Counted from the first letter of the stretch, positions 9,633 to 18,841 are shown. The stretch: DNA of 48,234 nt from Bacteroidales bacterium (GCA_003559855.1 PWJZ01000037.1:1-48234), one strand, 5' to 3'. The notes: generated by a model not told the origin, from the letters alone. A program made the numbers and translations.

Positions 9633-10385
9633 ATGAAACACTTTATCATAACAGGAGCAAGCAAAGGTTTAGGAGAAGGTATAGCAATGGAGTTGGTTGA
9701 TCCCAATCATCATCTTATCTGCGTTTCCAGAAGTGAAAGCACATCATTAAAAATTCATGCAGGAGAAAAAAAATGCAAATTGGACAACCTGCGGTTTGAC
9801 TTAAGCCAAACAAATGAAACAGATGCTTTAATGGAATCGATTTTCTGCCTTTTCAATATCTCTGAGAGTGAAGGTATTTATCTTATCAATAATGCCGGTG
9901 TAATCAATCCTGTTGGTCCGTCTGAAGAAAATCCCTCACATGAGGTCGAACAACACATCAAAATAAATCTTATAGCACCCATGCTTATTACAGCCGGCTT
10001 CATCCGGCTAACCTACAACATAAATGTTGTAAAAAGGATCATAAATATCTCCTCAGGCGCCGCCCTGCTGCCATATTACGGATGGAGCTCATATTGCACG
10101 GGAAAAGCAGGCCTCGATATGTACACAAGATGCATTGCAACAGAACAACAAAGGCGGGAAAACCCTGTTGAAATAATGAGCGTCGCACCCGGAATTATCG
10201 ATACCCCAATGCAGGAAACAATAAGAAATGTGCCGGAAGAAAAATTTATTCACAAAAAAAAATTCATCGAATACAAAGAAAAAGGGAAACTCATATCACC
10301 AAAAATTGCAGGGAAAAAAATAAAAACACTGCTGTTATCAAAGAAATTTAAAAACGGAGAATTAACAGACCTGGGTAACGAGTGA
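9633..10385 (+). CDS. Short-chain dehydrogenase/reductase (benzil-reductase-like)
   Basis: This 250-residue classical SDR has the NAD(P)-binding TGASKGLG at 6-13, LINNAGV at about 88-94, the catalytic Ser in NISSGAA, and YCTGK (Tyr and Lys) at about 150. The pattern ITGASKGLGEGIA together with SVAPGIIDTPMQ is closest to the YueD/(S)-benzoin-forming benzil reductase and sepiapterin-reductase-like subgroup as I know it. The true substrate is unknown. It starts immediately after the DUF4831 stop with no gap, indicating co-transcription, but no functional link to that lipoprotein is obvious. Confidence 0.88.
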   Translation: MKHFIITGASKGLGEGIAMELVDPNHHLICVSRSESTSLKIHAGEKKCKLDNLRFDLSQTNETDALMESIFCLFNISESEGIYLINNAGVINPVGPSEENPSHEVEQHIKINLIAPMLITAGFIRLTYNINVVKRIINISSGAALLPYYGWSSYCTGKAGLDMYTRCIATEQQRRENPVEIMSVAPGIIDTPMQETIRNVPEEKFIHKKKFIEYKEKGKLISPKIAGKKIKTLLLSKKFKNGELTDLGNE

Positions 10386-10507
10386 AAAGCTTGCCGAAAA
10401 GTGTTGAAACCTCTTGCCCGGAAACTATATTAAAACACATTGGCTTAAATCAAAAAAACAAAAAAAATATATTGATATTATCAAAATTTATAAATTTGTC
10501 CTGCAAA

Positions 10508-10538
10508 TTTAAATAATATTAAGTATTTGTTATTTTTG
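10508..10538 (+). promoter_or_regulatory. Predicted promoter of the FISUMP lipoprotein gene
   Basis: TTTA at 10,508-10,511 and TATTTTTG at 10,531-10,538 are separated by 19 bp, matching the Bacteroidota -33/-7 layout (TTTG and TAnnTTTG). The start codon is about 205 bp further downstream, so the mRNA would have a long untranslated leader. Confidence 0.5.
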
Positions 10539-10562
10539 CTGTTTAAAAGATAAATACTTAAT
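10518..10562. repeat. Perfect 11-bp inverted repeat spanning the -7 element
   Basis: ATTAAGTATTT at 10,518-10,528 is the exact reverse complement of AAATACTTAAT at 10,552-10,562. The 23-bp spacer contains the predicted -7 element TATTTTTG. This could be a bipartite operator for a dimeric repressor, or a stem-loop at the DNA or RNA level. Confidence 0.55.
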
Positions 10563-10755
10563 GCTGGGATAAAATATTCAGCGTTTTATCCAGTCAGGAA
10601 TATGCGGTGTCAATAATAAGGATTGATTGTATTTGATCAAAACATTAACAATCGAAAGGACATTATTCTACCAAAAATCATTCAGAATGATGTTTCGATT
10701 ACTCAGATAAATTCAATATAAATAACCTAATTATAAATAAAAAACAAAAATAAAC

Positions 10756-12432
10756 ATGAAAAAAGGGATTTTGGTTTTTTTGACGGTTGTTTTTGCAGCC
10801 ATTACTTTTTATATCGTAAGTTGCAGTGATGATGATAAAGTTAAGCCATTTGAAGGCTTAATTGATATTGACGGTAACCGTTATAATACGGTTGTCATTG
10901 GAGATCAGGAGTGGATGGCTGCAAACCTTCGCACCACCAGGTATGCTGATGGAACATCTATACCGACCGGTTTATCTAATTCTGAATGGGCAAATACAAA
11001 TGAAGGTGCATATGCCATTTATCCTCATGATGATGTTGATGGTATTGATAGTGAGTCAGCGATGGTTACGGCTTATGGGAAATTATACAATTGGTATGCT
11101 GTTGTCGATAACCGTTGTCTATGCCCTGAAGGCTGGAGAGTGCCCTCGCTGAATGATTGGAATAAGTTATTGGATTACATTGCAGATAAACATGGTATTG
11201 AGAATACCAACAGTGTTGATGGAGCAGGAAATGCTTTAAAGTCGTGCCGGCAGGACGGTTCCCCTCTGAGCGGAAATTGTGATACAGACCGGCATCCCAG
11301 GTGGGACTTTCACGACACACATCATGGTACTGATGAATTCGGGTTTTCAGCGCTTCCGGCAGCCGGTCGAACATCTAACGGCAATTTTAGCATAGCAAGT
11401 GCCGGAGAGCATGTACGCTTTTGGACTTCAACAGAGGCCAGTGCTACAGCTGCCAGGCGGCTTTACACCGAATACAACCGCGGCGATATGATCGGAGCCG
11501 GGGATAACGTAGATAAAAAAGCCGGAATGTCCGTTCGTTGCATGAGAGATGTTGATGATCCCAATGATAATGGTGACCCGGCTAAGGAATCACGAATCAT
11601 GATACCGCCCGACAGGGACCAGGGATTGATATTTTACGTTGAGGATATAAGCGATGTTAACGCTTATTATTATGGCTCCTATTCTCCGGAACTGCTCGAT
11701 GTCACGCACATGAACGTCCAACATGATGAAGAAGCACCTGTGGTTATTATGTTTGATGAAGATTTCTATCCGATACACTGGATGTTTGAAGATATTACCA
11801 TTGCCGTTATAAGAACCGGCAAACGAGGTGACAACCGCAATGAAACAACACACATTATGACCTGCAGCGAAGAAGAAACCAGCCTCACTTTCAATATTGA
11901 ACTGGAAGATGCGCTGGAAGTCATTATAACGGATCTGGCTGAAAAATTCGCAGGCGAGCTGGCAAAGCCTCTCAAGGATGCCAAAGATTATGCCAACAAG
12001 CTGGGCGTTGCACATAAAACTTATGGCGAGCTGGTTGATCTTGCCCGTACCGGACCGGGTGATCGTGAAGCACATTCCACGCTGGCTTCTGTTATATCGG
12101 TCGCTGCCGTTGGTGAAAAAGTTTTTAATAATTTTAATATACCGGGCGTGCCGCTTCAAAACACCCTCGGTCAAATGCTCGGATACCTCAACAGGATTGC
12201 CGATGGACACTACGACGGCTCCGACATAGAAGGACCAACAGTAGAAATGTTACTATGCAGAGGTCAATCAGTAATCCCCGGACATTGCAACCATTACTAT
12301 CTGTACAATAAACCCGGCAACGTAGACAAATGTGTTCAAAGATGTATAGTAACACTGGCATGTTTTACCGATATATGCCACCCTTTGGTTATGTCTGTTG
12401 AAGAAGCAGTGAGATTCCGCGACAATCATTAA
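10756..12432 (+). CDS. FISUMP-domain surface lipoprotein with unknown C-terminal domain
   Basis: This 558-residue lipoprotein has a signal ending in YIVSC (lipid cysteine C23) followed by SDDD. That matches the acidic export signal described for Bacteroides surface lipoproteins, so it is predicted to face the outside. Residues ~36-265 are a FISUMP (Fibrobacter succinogenes major paralogous) domain: VVIGDQEWMAANLRTTRYADG, YGKLYNWYAV, CPEGWRVPSLNDWNKL, FWTSTEAS and SVRCMRD. The domain is common on Bacteroidota surface proteins and probably has a C-type-lectin/formylglycine-enzyme-like fold. Residues ~270-558 match nothing I know. They include an alpha-helical stretch at ~385-500 and a cysteine-rich tail with six cysteines in the last ~60 residues. 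The extension has no T9SS domain. Confidence 0.87.
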   Translation: MKKGILVFLTVVFAAITFYIVSCSDDDKVKPFEGLIDIDGNRYNTVVIGDQEWMAANLRTTRYADGTSIPTGLSNSEWANTNEGAYAIYPHDDVDGIDSESAMVTAYGKLYNWYAVVDNRCLCPEGWRVPSLNDWNKLLDYIADKHGIENTNSVDGAGNALKSCRQDGSPLSGNCDTDRHPRWDFHDTHHGTDEFGFSALPAAGRTSNGNFSIASAGEHVRFWTSTEASATAARRLYTEYNRGDMIGAGDNVDKKAGMSVRCMRDVDDPNDNGDPAKESRIMIPPDRDQGLIFYVEDISDVNAYYYGSYSPELLDVTHMNVQHDEEAPVVIMFDEDFYPIHWMFEDITIAVIRTGKRGDNRNETTHIMTCSEEETSLTFNIELEDALEVIITDLAEKFAGELAKPLKDAKDYANKLGVAHKTYGELVDLARTGPGDREAHSTLASVISVAAVGEKVFNNFNIPGVPLQNTLGQMLGYLNRIADGHYDGSDIEGPTVEMLLCRGQSVIPGHCNHYYLYNKPGNVDKCVQRCIVTLACFTDICHPLVMSVEEAVRFRDNH

Positions 12433-12518
12433 TTGATAGGGTAAATCCGGAAAATCATTATGAATAAGGAAAACATCAGGGGAAAGAAGGCTTTATAAAC
12501 AAAGACAAACAGCAAACC

Positions 12519-14975
12519 TTACGGTTTCCAATTATTCATAAATGCCCGGTTGTAATATCGCATCCATCTGTCATTATCCGTCAGATTGCGAATAATTTCA
12601 CGGGGAGAGGATTCAGGAGAAAGGGCAGCATAATAGTGCGCTGCCATTTCTCCTGCATGCCTCTGAACATCTGAAGTCAAAGCACGATCTACTCCCAACT
12701 CCTTAACCCTGTACAACAACTCCAGCGCTTTTCCGGGATAACCCCCATCAGAGTAATAACCGGCACAGTGAAGTATAAAAGAATGATCCGATGAGCTGAT
12801 GATAAACTCAAATAATGTCTTGTGATCCAGATCAAATGATACGATATTATTATCATTATAATAATTATCAACAGACTTATAACTGCTTACAAACAATTCA
12901 TAATCACCCTGAGTTTTATAATAAACCAAGTTTTCGAGCTTTCCCATCTTCTCCAGGTATATTACCGCTGGCAAAATCATGTTTCTTTTCCCGGATATTT
13001 TATCCGTACAAAAACCGCAATCATGATTTTTTTCAATGATCTTTTCAGCCCTTGCAAGCGTATTGTTTGCTTCAATAAAATCCTGAGCACCTGCCAGATC
13101 ATCATACTGCTCCAGAAGTTTTTTGATATCCCTGTTTGCAAGCTCACATTCTTTTTCCCCGATACGTTTATAGAGTGTTATCAAACGTTCTTTTATTAGA
13201 GGATCTCTTATAAGGCCGTATAAAGCTGACTTTTTGATCATTTCCTGCATTATCCTGTTGGCTTCGGTGGTTTCTCCAGCCCATGCCTTCAAATGCCCAT
13301 GCGAAAGCTTTTCAAGTATTTCTTCTTTCAGCAGTTCGATAACATCCCCGGTTTTGAGGTCCGGTAAGGGATCCTTGATCGTAACTTCCACCGTGATAAG
13401 GTCAGCCTGCCTGCGTGCGTCAGAAGATAAAGCCAGGTAACCCGCAACATCCTCAGCACAATCCATGGCAGGATATTTCTCACATATTTGCATCAGATCG
13501 CCGAATATTGATTCGGCACCCGTAAAATCCTTATAAACATACTTTTCACGCCCCGATAATAGCAAACGGTCTACCAGTTGCCGCAAGTAATCATATACCC
13601 TGTCGCCATCCCTTATAAAACCGCTATGCCTGGATTGATAATCAATCGCATGTTCAATATATGTTAAAGCATAACTGTGACTTATAACCGTTAAAGCCCT
13701 TCCAATTACTTCCAGAAACGACTCATAAACACCTGTATGAGCATCGGTAAACCTTTCTTTGAGCCCGGCGCTGTAATCCAAAACCGGAATTTTATTATCG
13801 AAACGACATGCTTTTTCAACAATTTTAAGAGCTTCCGTGTGCCTCCCGGCTTTATTGAGCGAATCAATAAGGTGAAAGTAACTGTCGAAAATCCTTTCTA
13901 TATAATAAACCGTACTATCCATTAAAGCTCCGGCAGGATACAGTTCATTCAACACTTTTTCTATTACATCAACGGCACTATCTGTTTTTCCTTCTTTCAG
14001 GTGAATATTTGCTATGTAAAGATGAGATTTGATATGCGCAGGATTGTAAACCACAGCCTGCTGAAAACTTTCAAGAGCCGCCTGCCGCTTGTTACCGGCA
14101 ATTTCCTTAACTCCCCTGGAATAATACAATTCGTAAAGCCGGCTGAAACTATTATTGAACCTTTTACGATAATACAATACTGAATCTTTCGTCAAGTTAA
14201 ACCGCTCTTTAAATCCGGCAGGATCAAACTGATCAAGATCAAGGACCTCTATGAAAGGAGCGTGATAAACATCCCAGAAAGTCTTTTCGGCTTCGCATAA
14301 CCGGAATTCATCCAGGATAACCCTGTCCGGCTGCTCCGGATCCAGCAAGCTTAACTGTTGAAAAACCATATCAAGTTTTTCAACCGACCCGTAATACGAA
14401 TGCAATGCGTCCGTATATGTTTTAAACCTTTCTAAAGCAGGTTTATCATAATAAAACAAAATATCAGCCACCTCCAGATCCAAAACCGCATCCTCACTAA
14501 CCGGTATTTCCAACTGCTGTGAATGCAAAAGCCGGTTGCCTTGAATATCTGCAGGTATTTTAGAGCTAACCTTAAAGTGATATCGCCCGCCGTTAACGGA
14601 TAATTTCAAACCAAGCTCCATATCGGAAGGAAAAAGCTGTTCTTCAATGAAAAAATCGCGATAATTAATATCACCCTCCAGAGTAATATCCGAAAGATAT
14701 ATGTTCAAACGGGTTATTCCTCCGCACGTTCTGTAACAATAAACTTCTATACCATAATTGATATCATACAAGGTAAAAACACGAAGTTTTCCGCCGGCCT
14801 GAGATATCTTCTGCAAAAATATGTTTGTAATCCTGTAATGACCCCTGTCACCGGAATTATAACTGACCGTTTGAACACCGTCAAAACGCTTTTCAAACAG
14901 CACCTCATCGCACAATGCAAATTGTACCAAAAAAATGTATGTAATTATTGTGATTACCCTCTTACTAAAATACAT
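12519..14975 (-). CDS. Exported TPR-repeat protein
   Basis: This 818-residue protein has a signal peptide (KRVITIITYIFLVQFALC) and then a ~170-residue beta-rich N-terminal domain with several cysteines (VYCYRTCGGI). A long helical region follows. TPR-like units are visible at ~285-360 (QAALESFQQAVVYNPAHIKS, HLYIANIHLKEGKTDSAVDV) and ~370-520 (AGRHTEALKIVEKACRFDN, DFTGAESIFGDLMQICEKYP). Less regular repeats continue to the end. It is probably periplasmic or outer-membrane associated and acts by protein-protein contact. The C-x2/3-C near the middle (NHDCGFCTDK) may form a disulfide. It is convergent with the FISUMP gene (86 bp between stops). No specific function can be assigned. Confidence 0.82.
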   Translation of the reverse strand: MYFSKRVITIITYIFLVQFALCDEVLFEKRFDGVQTVSYNSGDRGHYRITNIFLQKISQAGGKLRVFTLYDINYGIEVYCYRTCGGITRLNIYLSDITLEGDINYRDFFIEEQLFPSDMELGLKLSVNGGRYHFKVSSKIPADIQGNRLLHSQQLEIPVSEDAVLDLEVADILFYYDKPALERFKTYTDALHSYYGSVEKLDMVFQQLSLLDPEQPDRVILDEFRLCEAEKTFWDVYHAPFIEVLDLDQFDPAGFKERFNLTKDSVLYYRKRFNNSFSRLYELYYSRGVKEIAGNKRQAALESFQQAVVYNPAHIKSHLYIANIHLKEGKTDSAVDVIEKVLNELYPAGALMDSTVYYIERIFDSYFHLIDSLNKAGRHTEALKIVEKACRFDNKIPVLDYSAGLKERFTDAHTGVYESFLEVIGRALTVISHSYALTYIEHAIDYQSRHSGFIRDGDRVYDYLRQLVDRLLLSGREKYVYKDFTGAESIFGDLMQICEKYPAMDCAEDVAGYLALSSDARRQADLITVEVTIKDPLPDLKTGDVIELLKEEILEKLSHGHLKAWAGETTEANRIMQEMIKKSALYGLIRDPLIKERLITLYKRIGEKECELANRDIKKLLEQYDDLAGAQDFIEANNTLARAEKIIEKNHDCGFCTDKISGKRNMILPAVIYLEKMGKLENLVYYKTQGDYELFVSSYKSVDNYYNDNNIVSFDLDHKTLFEFIISSSDHSFILHCAGYYSDGGYPGKALELLYRVKELGVDRALTSDVQRHAGEMAAHYYAALSPESSPREIIRNLTDNDRWMRYYNRAFMNNWKP

Positions 14976-15168
14976 GGTCAGATATATATTTCAAACCGGG
15001 CGAAGATAAAACTTTTCAGGTTTTATTTAATATAAACTACCTGTTCTTTTAATTAAAAACTCCGTGCCACTAAAAAATAATTATAAAAAGTTATCAAAAA
15101 TAACGGTTTGAGTAATTGCTCAAATAATAATTTTTTATTTACCATATACTGAAAACAAATAAAATTTC

Positions 15169-15176
15169 TAACTTTG
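15169..15176 (+). promoter_or_regulatory. Predicted -7 element of the yciO-kdsA operon
   Basis: TAACTTTG is an exact TAnnTTTG match 88 bp before the first start codon. The -33 position shows no clear TTTG. The identical octamer precedes the paralogous tsaC gene at 24,347. Confidence 0.45.
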
Positions 15177-15263
15177 AAAATAAATAAAAAATGTTTATCT
15201 ATTGATTTTTAATGTACATACGTTGTTTTTCAAACTATATTTAATCTGCAAAATAACAACATA

Positions 15264-15884
15264 ATGATCTTAAAACTTTATGAGGAAAATCCAAGTTCAA
15301 AACATATTCATAAGATAGTTGATTGTTTAAAGGACGGAGGAATTATCATATATCCTACCGATACGGTTTATTCTATTGGTTGTGATATTTATCAGCCCAA
15401 AGCTTTTGAGAAGGTAGCACAGATAAAGGGCATCAAACCCAGGAAAGCTAATTTTTCGTTTATTTTCAGTGACATGGATCAGATTGCGGAATTCACCAGG
15501 CCTTTTTCAACATCGGTTTTCAAGCTGATGAAGAAAGCCTTTCCCGGTCCTTTCACGTTCATACTCAATGCCAACAATAAGGTACCCAAGATCTTTCAAA
15601 GCAGGAAAAAGACTATTGGTATACGCATACCCGACAACAACATCTGCCGTGAGATAGTCCGTGAGCTTGGCAACCCTATAATCAGCACTTCAGTATATGA
15701 TGACGACGAGGTTCTGGAATACAGCACTGACCCTGAGCTGATTCATGACAAGTACAAAGATATGGTTGATATAGTTATAAAGGGCGGTTATGGTGAAAAT
15801 GAAGCTTCTACCATTGTTGACTGTACCGGAGATCAAATTGAAATTGTAAGGCAGGGACTCGGAATAATTGACGGATATGTATAA
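15264..15884 (+). CDS. YciO-type Sua5/YciO/YrdC family protein
   Basis: This 206-residue protein of the YrdC fold shows GGIIIYPTDTVYSIGCD at 25-41. It follows the E. coli YciO subgroup and not TsaC: KTIGIRIPDNNI, ISTSVYDDDE, VIKGGYGENEASTIVDCTGD and VRQGLG all have YciO counterparts. Two TsaC signatures are altered. The KxR motif is K55-G-I57, and the SxN motif after STS is replaced by V-Y. It may therefore not be the main threonylcarbamoyl-AMP synthase, a role better met by the paralog at 24,436. The cellular role of YciO proteins is poorly defined. It lies 20 bp before kdsA and is probably co-transcribed with it. Confidence 0.88.
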   Translation: MILKLYEENPSSKHIHKIVDCLKDGGIIIYPTDTVYSIGCDIYQPKAFEKVAQIKGIKPRKANFSFIFSDMDQIAEFTRPFSTSVFKLMKKAFPGPFTFILNANNKVPKIFQSRKKTIGIRIPDNNICREIVRELGNPIISTSVYDDDEVLEYSTDPELIHDKYKDMVDIVIKGGYGENEASTIVDCTGDQIEIVRQGLGIIDGYV

Positions 15885-15904
15885 TCTTTGCAAAAAACTA
15901 AAAT

Positions 15905-16732
15905 ATGCATCAAACATTGGAAATTATCAGTAACCTTCCGGAGTTGAATAAGGGTAATTTTTTTCTGATTGCCGGGCCTTGTATTGTTGAAGATGAGGTA
16001 ATGGCATTCGACATTGCCGGGAAAATAGCTGAAACAAGCAAAAAGCTTGATATTCCATATATTTTCAAAGCTTCATACAGGAAAGCAAACCGCACCAGCA
16101 TAGATTCTTTCACGGGCATTGGTGATGAGAAGGCTCTCAAAATATTGTCCGCTATCGGAAAACGGTTTGGAGTACCTGTTCTGACAGACATACACACCGA
16201 ACAGGAAGCGGAAATGGCAGCAGAACATGTTGACATTCTTCAAATTCCGGCATTTTTATGTCGCCAGACAAGCCTGCTCTTGTCTGCAGCCAAAACGGGC
16301 AAATTCATCAACATTAAGAAAGGACAGTTCCTTTCGCCCGACGCCATGCGCTTTACCGTTGAAAAAGTGCAAAGATCAGGCAACCCCAATGTAATGGTAA
16401 CCGAACGCGGTACAACATTCGGATATAGCGACCTTGTTGTTGACTACCGCTCCATACCGGTAATGCAAAGCTTTGGTGTGCCGGTGGTACTTGATGTAAC
16501 CCACTCACTTCAGCAGCCAAACCAATCAGCAGGCGTTACCGGCGGGCTGCCACATATGATCGAAACCATTGCAGGTGCAGGCGTCGCCGCCGGTGTTGAC
16601 GGTATTTTTATTGAAACACACCACAAACCTTCCAGGGCAAAATCGGACGGAGCAAATATGTTGCCGTTGAATAAGCTTGAAGAATTGATGGATAAGCTTG
16701 TCAAGATAAGAAAAGCCGTCACAGGCTGTTAA
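15905..16732 (+). CDS. kdsA: 3-deoxy-8-phosphooctulonate synthase (Kdo-8-P synthase)
   Basis: The product condenses phosphoenolpyruvate with D-arabinose 5-phosphate to Kdo 8-phosphate, the first committed step of the Kdo sugar of lipopolysaccharide. The 275 residues contain FKASYRKANRTSI, LQIPAFLCRQTSLL, NIKKGQFLSP and ERGTTFGY. C26 in IAGPC, H200 in DVTHSLQ, E237 in FIETHHKP and D248 in KSDGA correspond to the metal ligands of the Aquifex enzyme. This places it in the metal-dependent class; E. coli KdsA has Asn at the Cys position. It is downstream of the YciO-type gene with 20 bp spacing, without other LPS genes nearby. Confidence 0.96.
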   Translation: MHQTLEIISNLPELNKGNFFLIAGPCIVEDEVMAFDIAGKIAETSKKLDIPYIFKASYRKANRTSIDSFTGIGDEKALKILSAIGKRFGVPVLTDIHTEQEAEMAAEHVDILQIPAFLCRQTSLLLSAAKTGKFINIKKGQFLSPDAMRFTVEKVQRSGNPNVMVTERGTTFGYSDLVVDYRSIPVMQSFGVPVVLDVTHSLQQPNQSAGVTGGLPHMIETIAGAGVAAGVDGIFIETHHKPSRAKSDGANMLPLNKLEELMDKLVKIRKAVTGC

Positions 16733-16769
16733 TACATTGTATCTGCCATGTCTGATAACCGGTTTATGA

Positions 16770-18038
16770 TCATACCGGCACCTCTTCTTCTTTTAAAGGT
16801 ATATTATCAAGCATCAATCTTATTGAGTCGCGAACCACTGAGAATTCTTCGTAATATTCTTCGGGCAGCGGGTCGGCGCTTGGAAATTCAAGTCGGCGGT
16901 GATTTACCTGCTGACCGTTCTTCCAAAACCTGAAACACACATGCGGGCCGGTAGCTATACCCGTACTACCGACATAACCTATTACCTCACCCTGTTCAAC
17001 ACGCCTGCCCGGACGTATGCCCTCTGCAAACCGCGACATATGCAAATACTGAGTCTCATAAACAGAATTATGCCGTATCCTGACGTAATTGCCATTGCCC
17101 GATGTGTACCTGGCTTGCGTTACTACACCATCACCCACAGCCATTATTGGCGTCCCCGTAGGAGCAGCATAATCAGTGCCAAGATGAGGACGACGCCTGC
17201 CTGAAACCGGATGTAAACGACTATGACTGTAACCGGAAGTTATACGGTAAAATTTTAAAGGAGCTTTCAAAAATACCTTGCGCAAATTCTCACCATCCTC
17301 ATTATAAAATCCGTCGATTGTATCACTTTGAAAGTGAAAACCATATATCTCTCTGCCACGATGAACAAAATATACCCCATAAACATTGTCAATACCAATG
17401 CTGCTGTCTCCAACATATATCTCATCGTATATGACCTTGAAACGATCGCCCCGCTCTATCCTGTAAAAATCAACCTCCCAGGCAAGTACCTCAGATAATC
17501 GCATTGCAAGATCAAAACTCAGATCATTGTCTATCATTGTCTGCCACAACGATTGAGTAATTATGCCCGATGACTCCTTTCGTACCGTCAAAGTCTTCTT
17601 TTCACCTTTATAAACATATACCGAATCAGTTAGATCAACCTTTACGTATGATAAAGGTGATACCTCATAAACAAAATATTGTAATCGTATCGGGTGGTCA
17701 TCAGTCAAATAAGCATAATATCTGTTGCCGGCCCTGATACGGCGCGGACTGAAAACATCCTTCATATGTGCTGAAACCACATCTATTGTCAAATGATCAA
17801 CTGTGAATGCGGAAAGTATTTCTGAAAGGGTTTGCCCGCGGCGAACAATGCCTTCATTGATATTAAATTTACCATCCCCTATTCCATATTCATCAGGGTA
17901 AACAACTTTCCCTTCTTCATAATGCCGGTCAGTATGCAACGATCCATAATTATTGTTCTTAATATGTAAAGATGAAACCACAAGAAAAGTAAATAATAAA
18001 ATGCCTGAGATTGTAACGATAAATTTAACTGATCTCAT
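16770..18038 (-). CDS. M23-type peptidoglycan endopeptidase with variant zinc motif
   Basis: This 422-residue envelope protein has an N-terminal signal anchor (FIVTISGILLFTFLVVSSL, residues 6-24). A LysM/OapA-like region follows at about 60-200 (IVRRGQTLSEIL), then an M23/LytM domain at about 262-385. The first zinc motif is H285-LGT-D289, H333 lies in YLHMS, and the second motif reads GPHVCFRFWKNG, i.e. H366-V-C368 instead of HxH. The residue normally donating the third zinc ligand is therefore a cysteine. I recall similar GPHVCFRFW sequences in other Bacteroidota but cannot check. I chose the ATG at 18,038 because it directly precedes the signal anchor; an in-frame start at 18,092 would add 18 residues that do not resemble a signal sequence. 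It is convergent with kdsA. Confidence 0.9.
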   Translation of the reverse strand: MRSVKFIVTISGILLFTFLVVSSLHIKNNNYGSLHTDRHYEEGKVVYPDEYGIGDGKFNINEGIVRRGQTLSEILSAFTVDHLTIDVVSAHMKDVFSPRRIRAGNRYYAYLTDDHPIRLQYFVYEVSPLSYVKVDLTDSVYVYKGEKKTLTVRKESSGIITQSLWQTMIDNDLSFDLAMRLSEVLAWEVDFYRIERGDRFKVIYDEIYVGDSSIGIDNVYGVYFVHRGREIYGFHFQSDTIDGFYNEDGENLRKVFLKAPLKFYRITSGYSHSRLHPVSGRRRPHLGTDYAAPTGTPIMAVGDGVVTQARYTSGNGNYVRIRHNSVYETQYLHMSRFAEGIRPGRRVEQGEVIGYVGSTGIATGPHVCFRFWKNGQQVNHRRLEFPSADPLPEEYYEEFSVVRDSIRLMLDNIPLKEEEVPV

Positions 18039-18185
18039 AAATACAGGTTTACCTTGTTTATTGATTAACAAAAAAAACAAATTTCCAAACAACTAAATAT
18101 GTTTTTCTCCTCTAAAGAATACTATTTTATGCCAGCCGGCAGAGGCATGAATCCAAAAATGTCGGTAACGACAGATTTTAAAATA

Positions 18186-18665
18186 TCAGAAGCTATAGGT
18201 CACCCCGAATCTTACTATAGGATTATCAACAGGACTATCCTCGTCGAGCAGCAGATCGTACAACACCATTCCGTATGCTTGTGTATTAGGCGCTATTGTT
18301 TGCTTATATCCTGCTCCCACAGGAAAACCCATGACCCACTTTCTGTCACCGCCTGCTTCAATATTAGTGGCTTCAATCTCTGCATGTGCAAAAAGTCCGC
18401 GTACAATAGTAACTTGAGAGTATATCCTGTTGCCATAGGAATACTTGCTGTCTCTGACCTTATAATCACGGTAAGAAAAGAAAGGAGATATGCCTGCATC
18501 GAACCTGCCGATGCGATAACCAAATAAGGGAGCAACATCAAAATAATAACCCTTGTTATCAACATGTATACCAAGACTGCCACCCGTATAAAACTGTGCT
18601 TTACCTTCAGAAAAACCACTTAACATAAAAATAACTGAAACTGCCAGTAAATTAATTCTTTTCAT
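18186..18665 (-). CDS. Small outer-membrane beta-barrel-like protein
   Basis: This 159-residue protein, counted from the ATG at 18,665, has a signal peptide (KRINLLAVSVIFMLSGFSEGKAQ). The mature part has alternating hydrophobic residues with strands such as YYFDVAPLFGYRIG, FDAGISPFFSYRDYKV and YSQVTIVRGLFAHAEIEA. It ends in FGVTYSF, a terminal aromatic typical of outer-membrane barrels. The length allows an eight-stranded barrel of the OmpX/OmpW size class, but the family is not certain. An upstream in-frame ATG at 18,689 would add eight residues before the signal and seems less likely. CAAATATA at 18,708-18,715, read as TATATTTG on this strand, is a matching -7 element. Confidence 0.8.
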   Translation of the reverse strand: MKRINLLAVSVIFMLSGFSEGKAQFYTGGSLGIHVDNKGYYFDVAPLFGYRIGRFDAGISPFFSYRDYKVRDSKYSYGNRIYSQVTIVRGLFAHAEIEATNIEAGGDRKWVMGFPVGAGYKQTIAPNTQAYGMVLYDLLLDEDSPVDNPIVRFGVTYSF

Positions 18666-18707
18666 GGATATAATTATTTGGTTAGACATAAAACTTAGTT
18701 AATTGCG

Positions 18708-18715
18708 CAAATATA
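18708..18715 (-). promoter_or_regulatory. Predicted -7 element of the outer-membrane-like gene
   Basis: On the minus strand this reads TATATTTG, an exact TAnnTTTG match 43 bp before the ATG at 18,665. No good -33 element is visible at the standard spacing. Confidence 0.45.
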
Positions 18716-18841
18716 ATATATTATCAATATTAAAAAGTATTGTTTATAAAAAAATAAACAGACCTCAAATAACAGCCCTTTCTTATGTTTTGAAAGATTG
18801 ATTTTAATATTAATTTGTTTACACTGGCCTATAACCATCCT

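Larger units (their letters stand above)
10386..10755. other. Long leader/intergenic region (370 bp)
   Basis: No ORF is supported here. It contains a predicted promoter and an 11-bp perfect inverted repeat around it (separate entries). The transcript of the FISUMP gene would carry a leader of about 200 nt, which I cannot assign to a known riboswitch class. Confidence 0.6.

Noticed and set aside
11590-12210. 206-codon antisense ORF inside the FISUMP lipoprotein gene
   Set aside because: It lies wholly within a coherent lipoprotein reading frame and has no domain signature.
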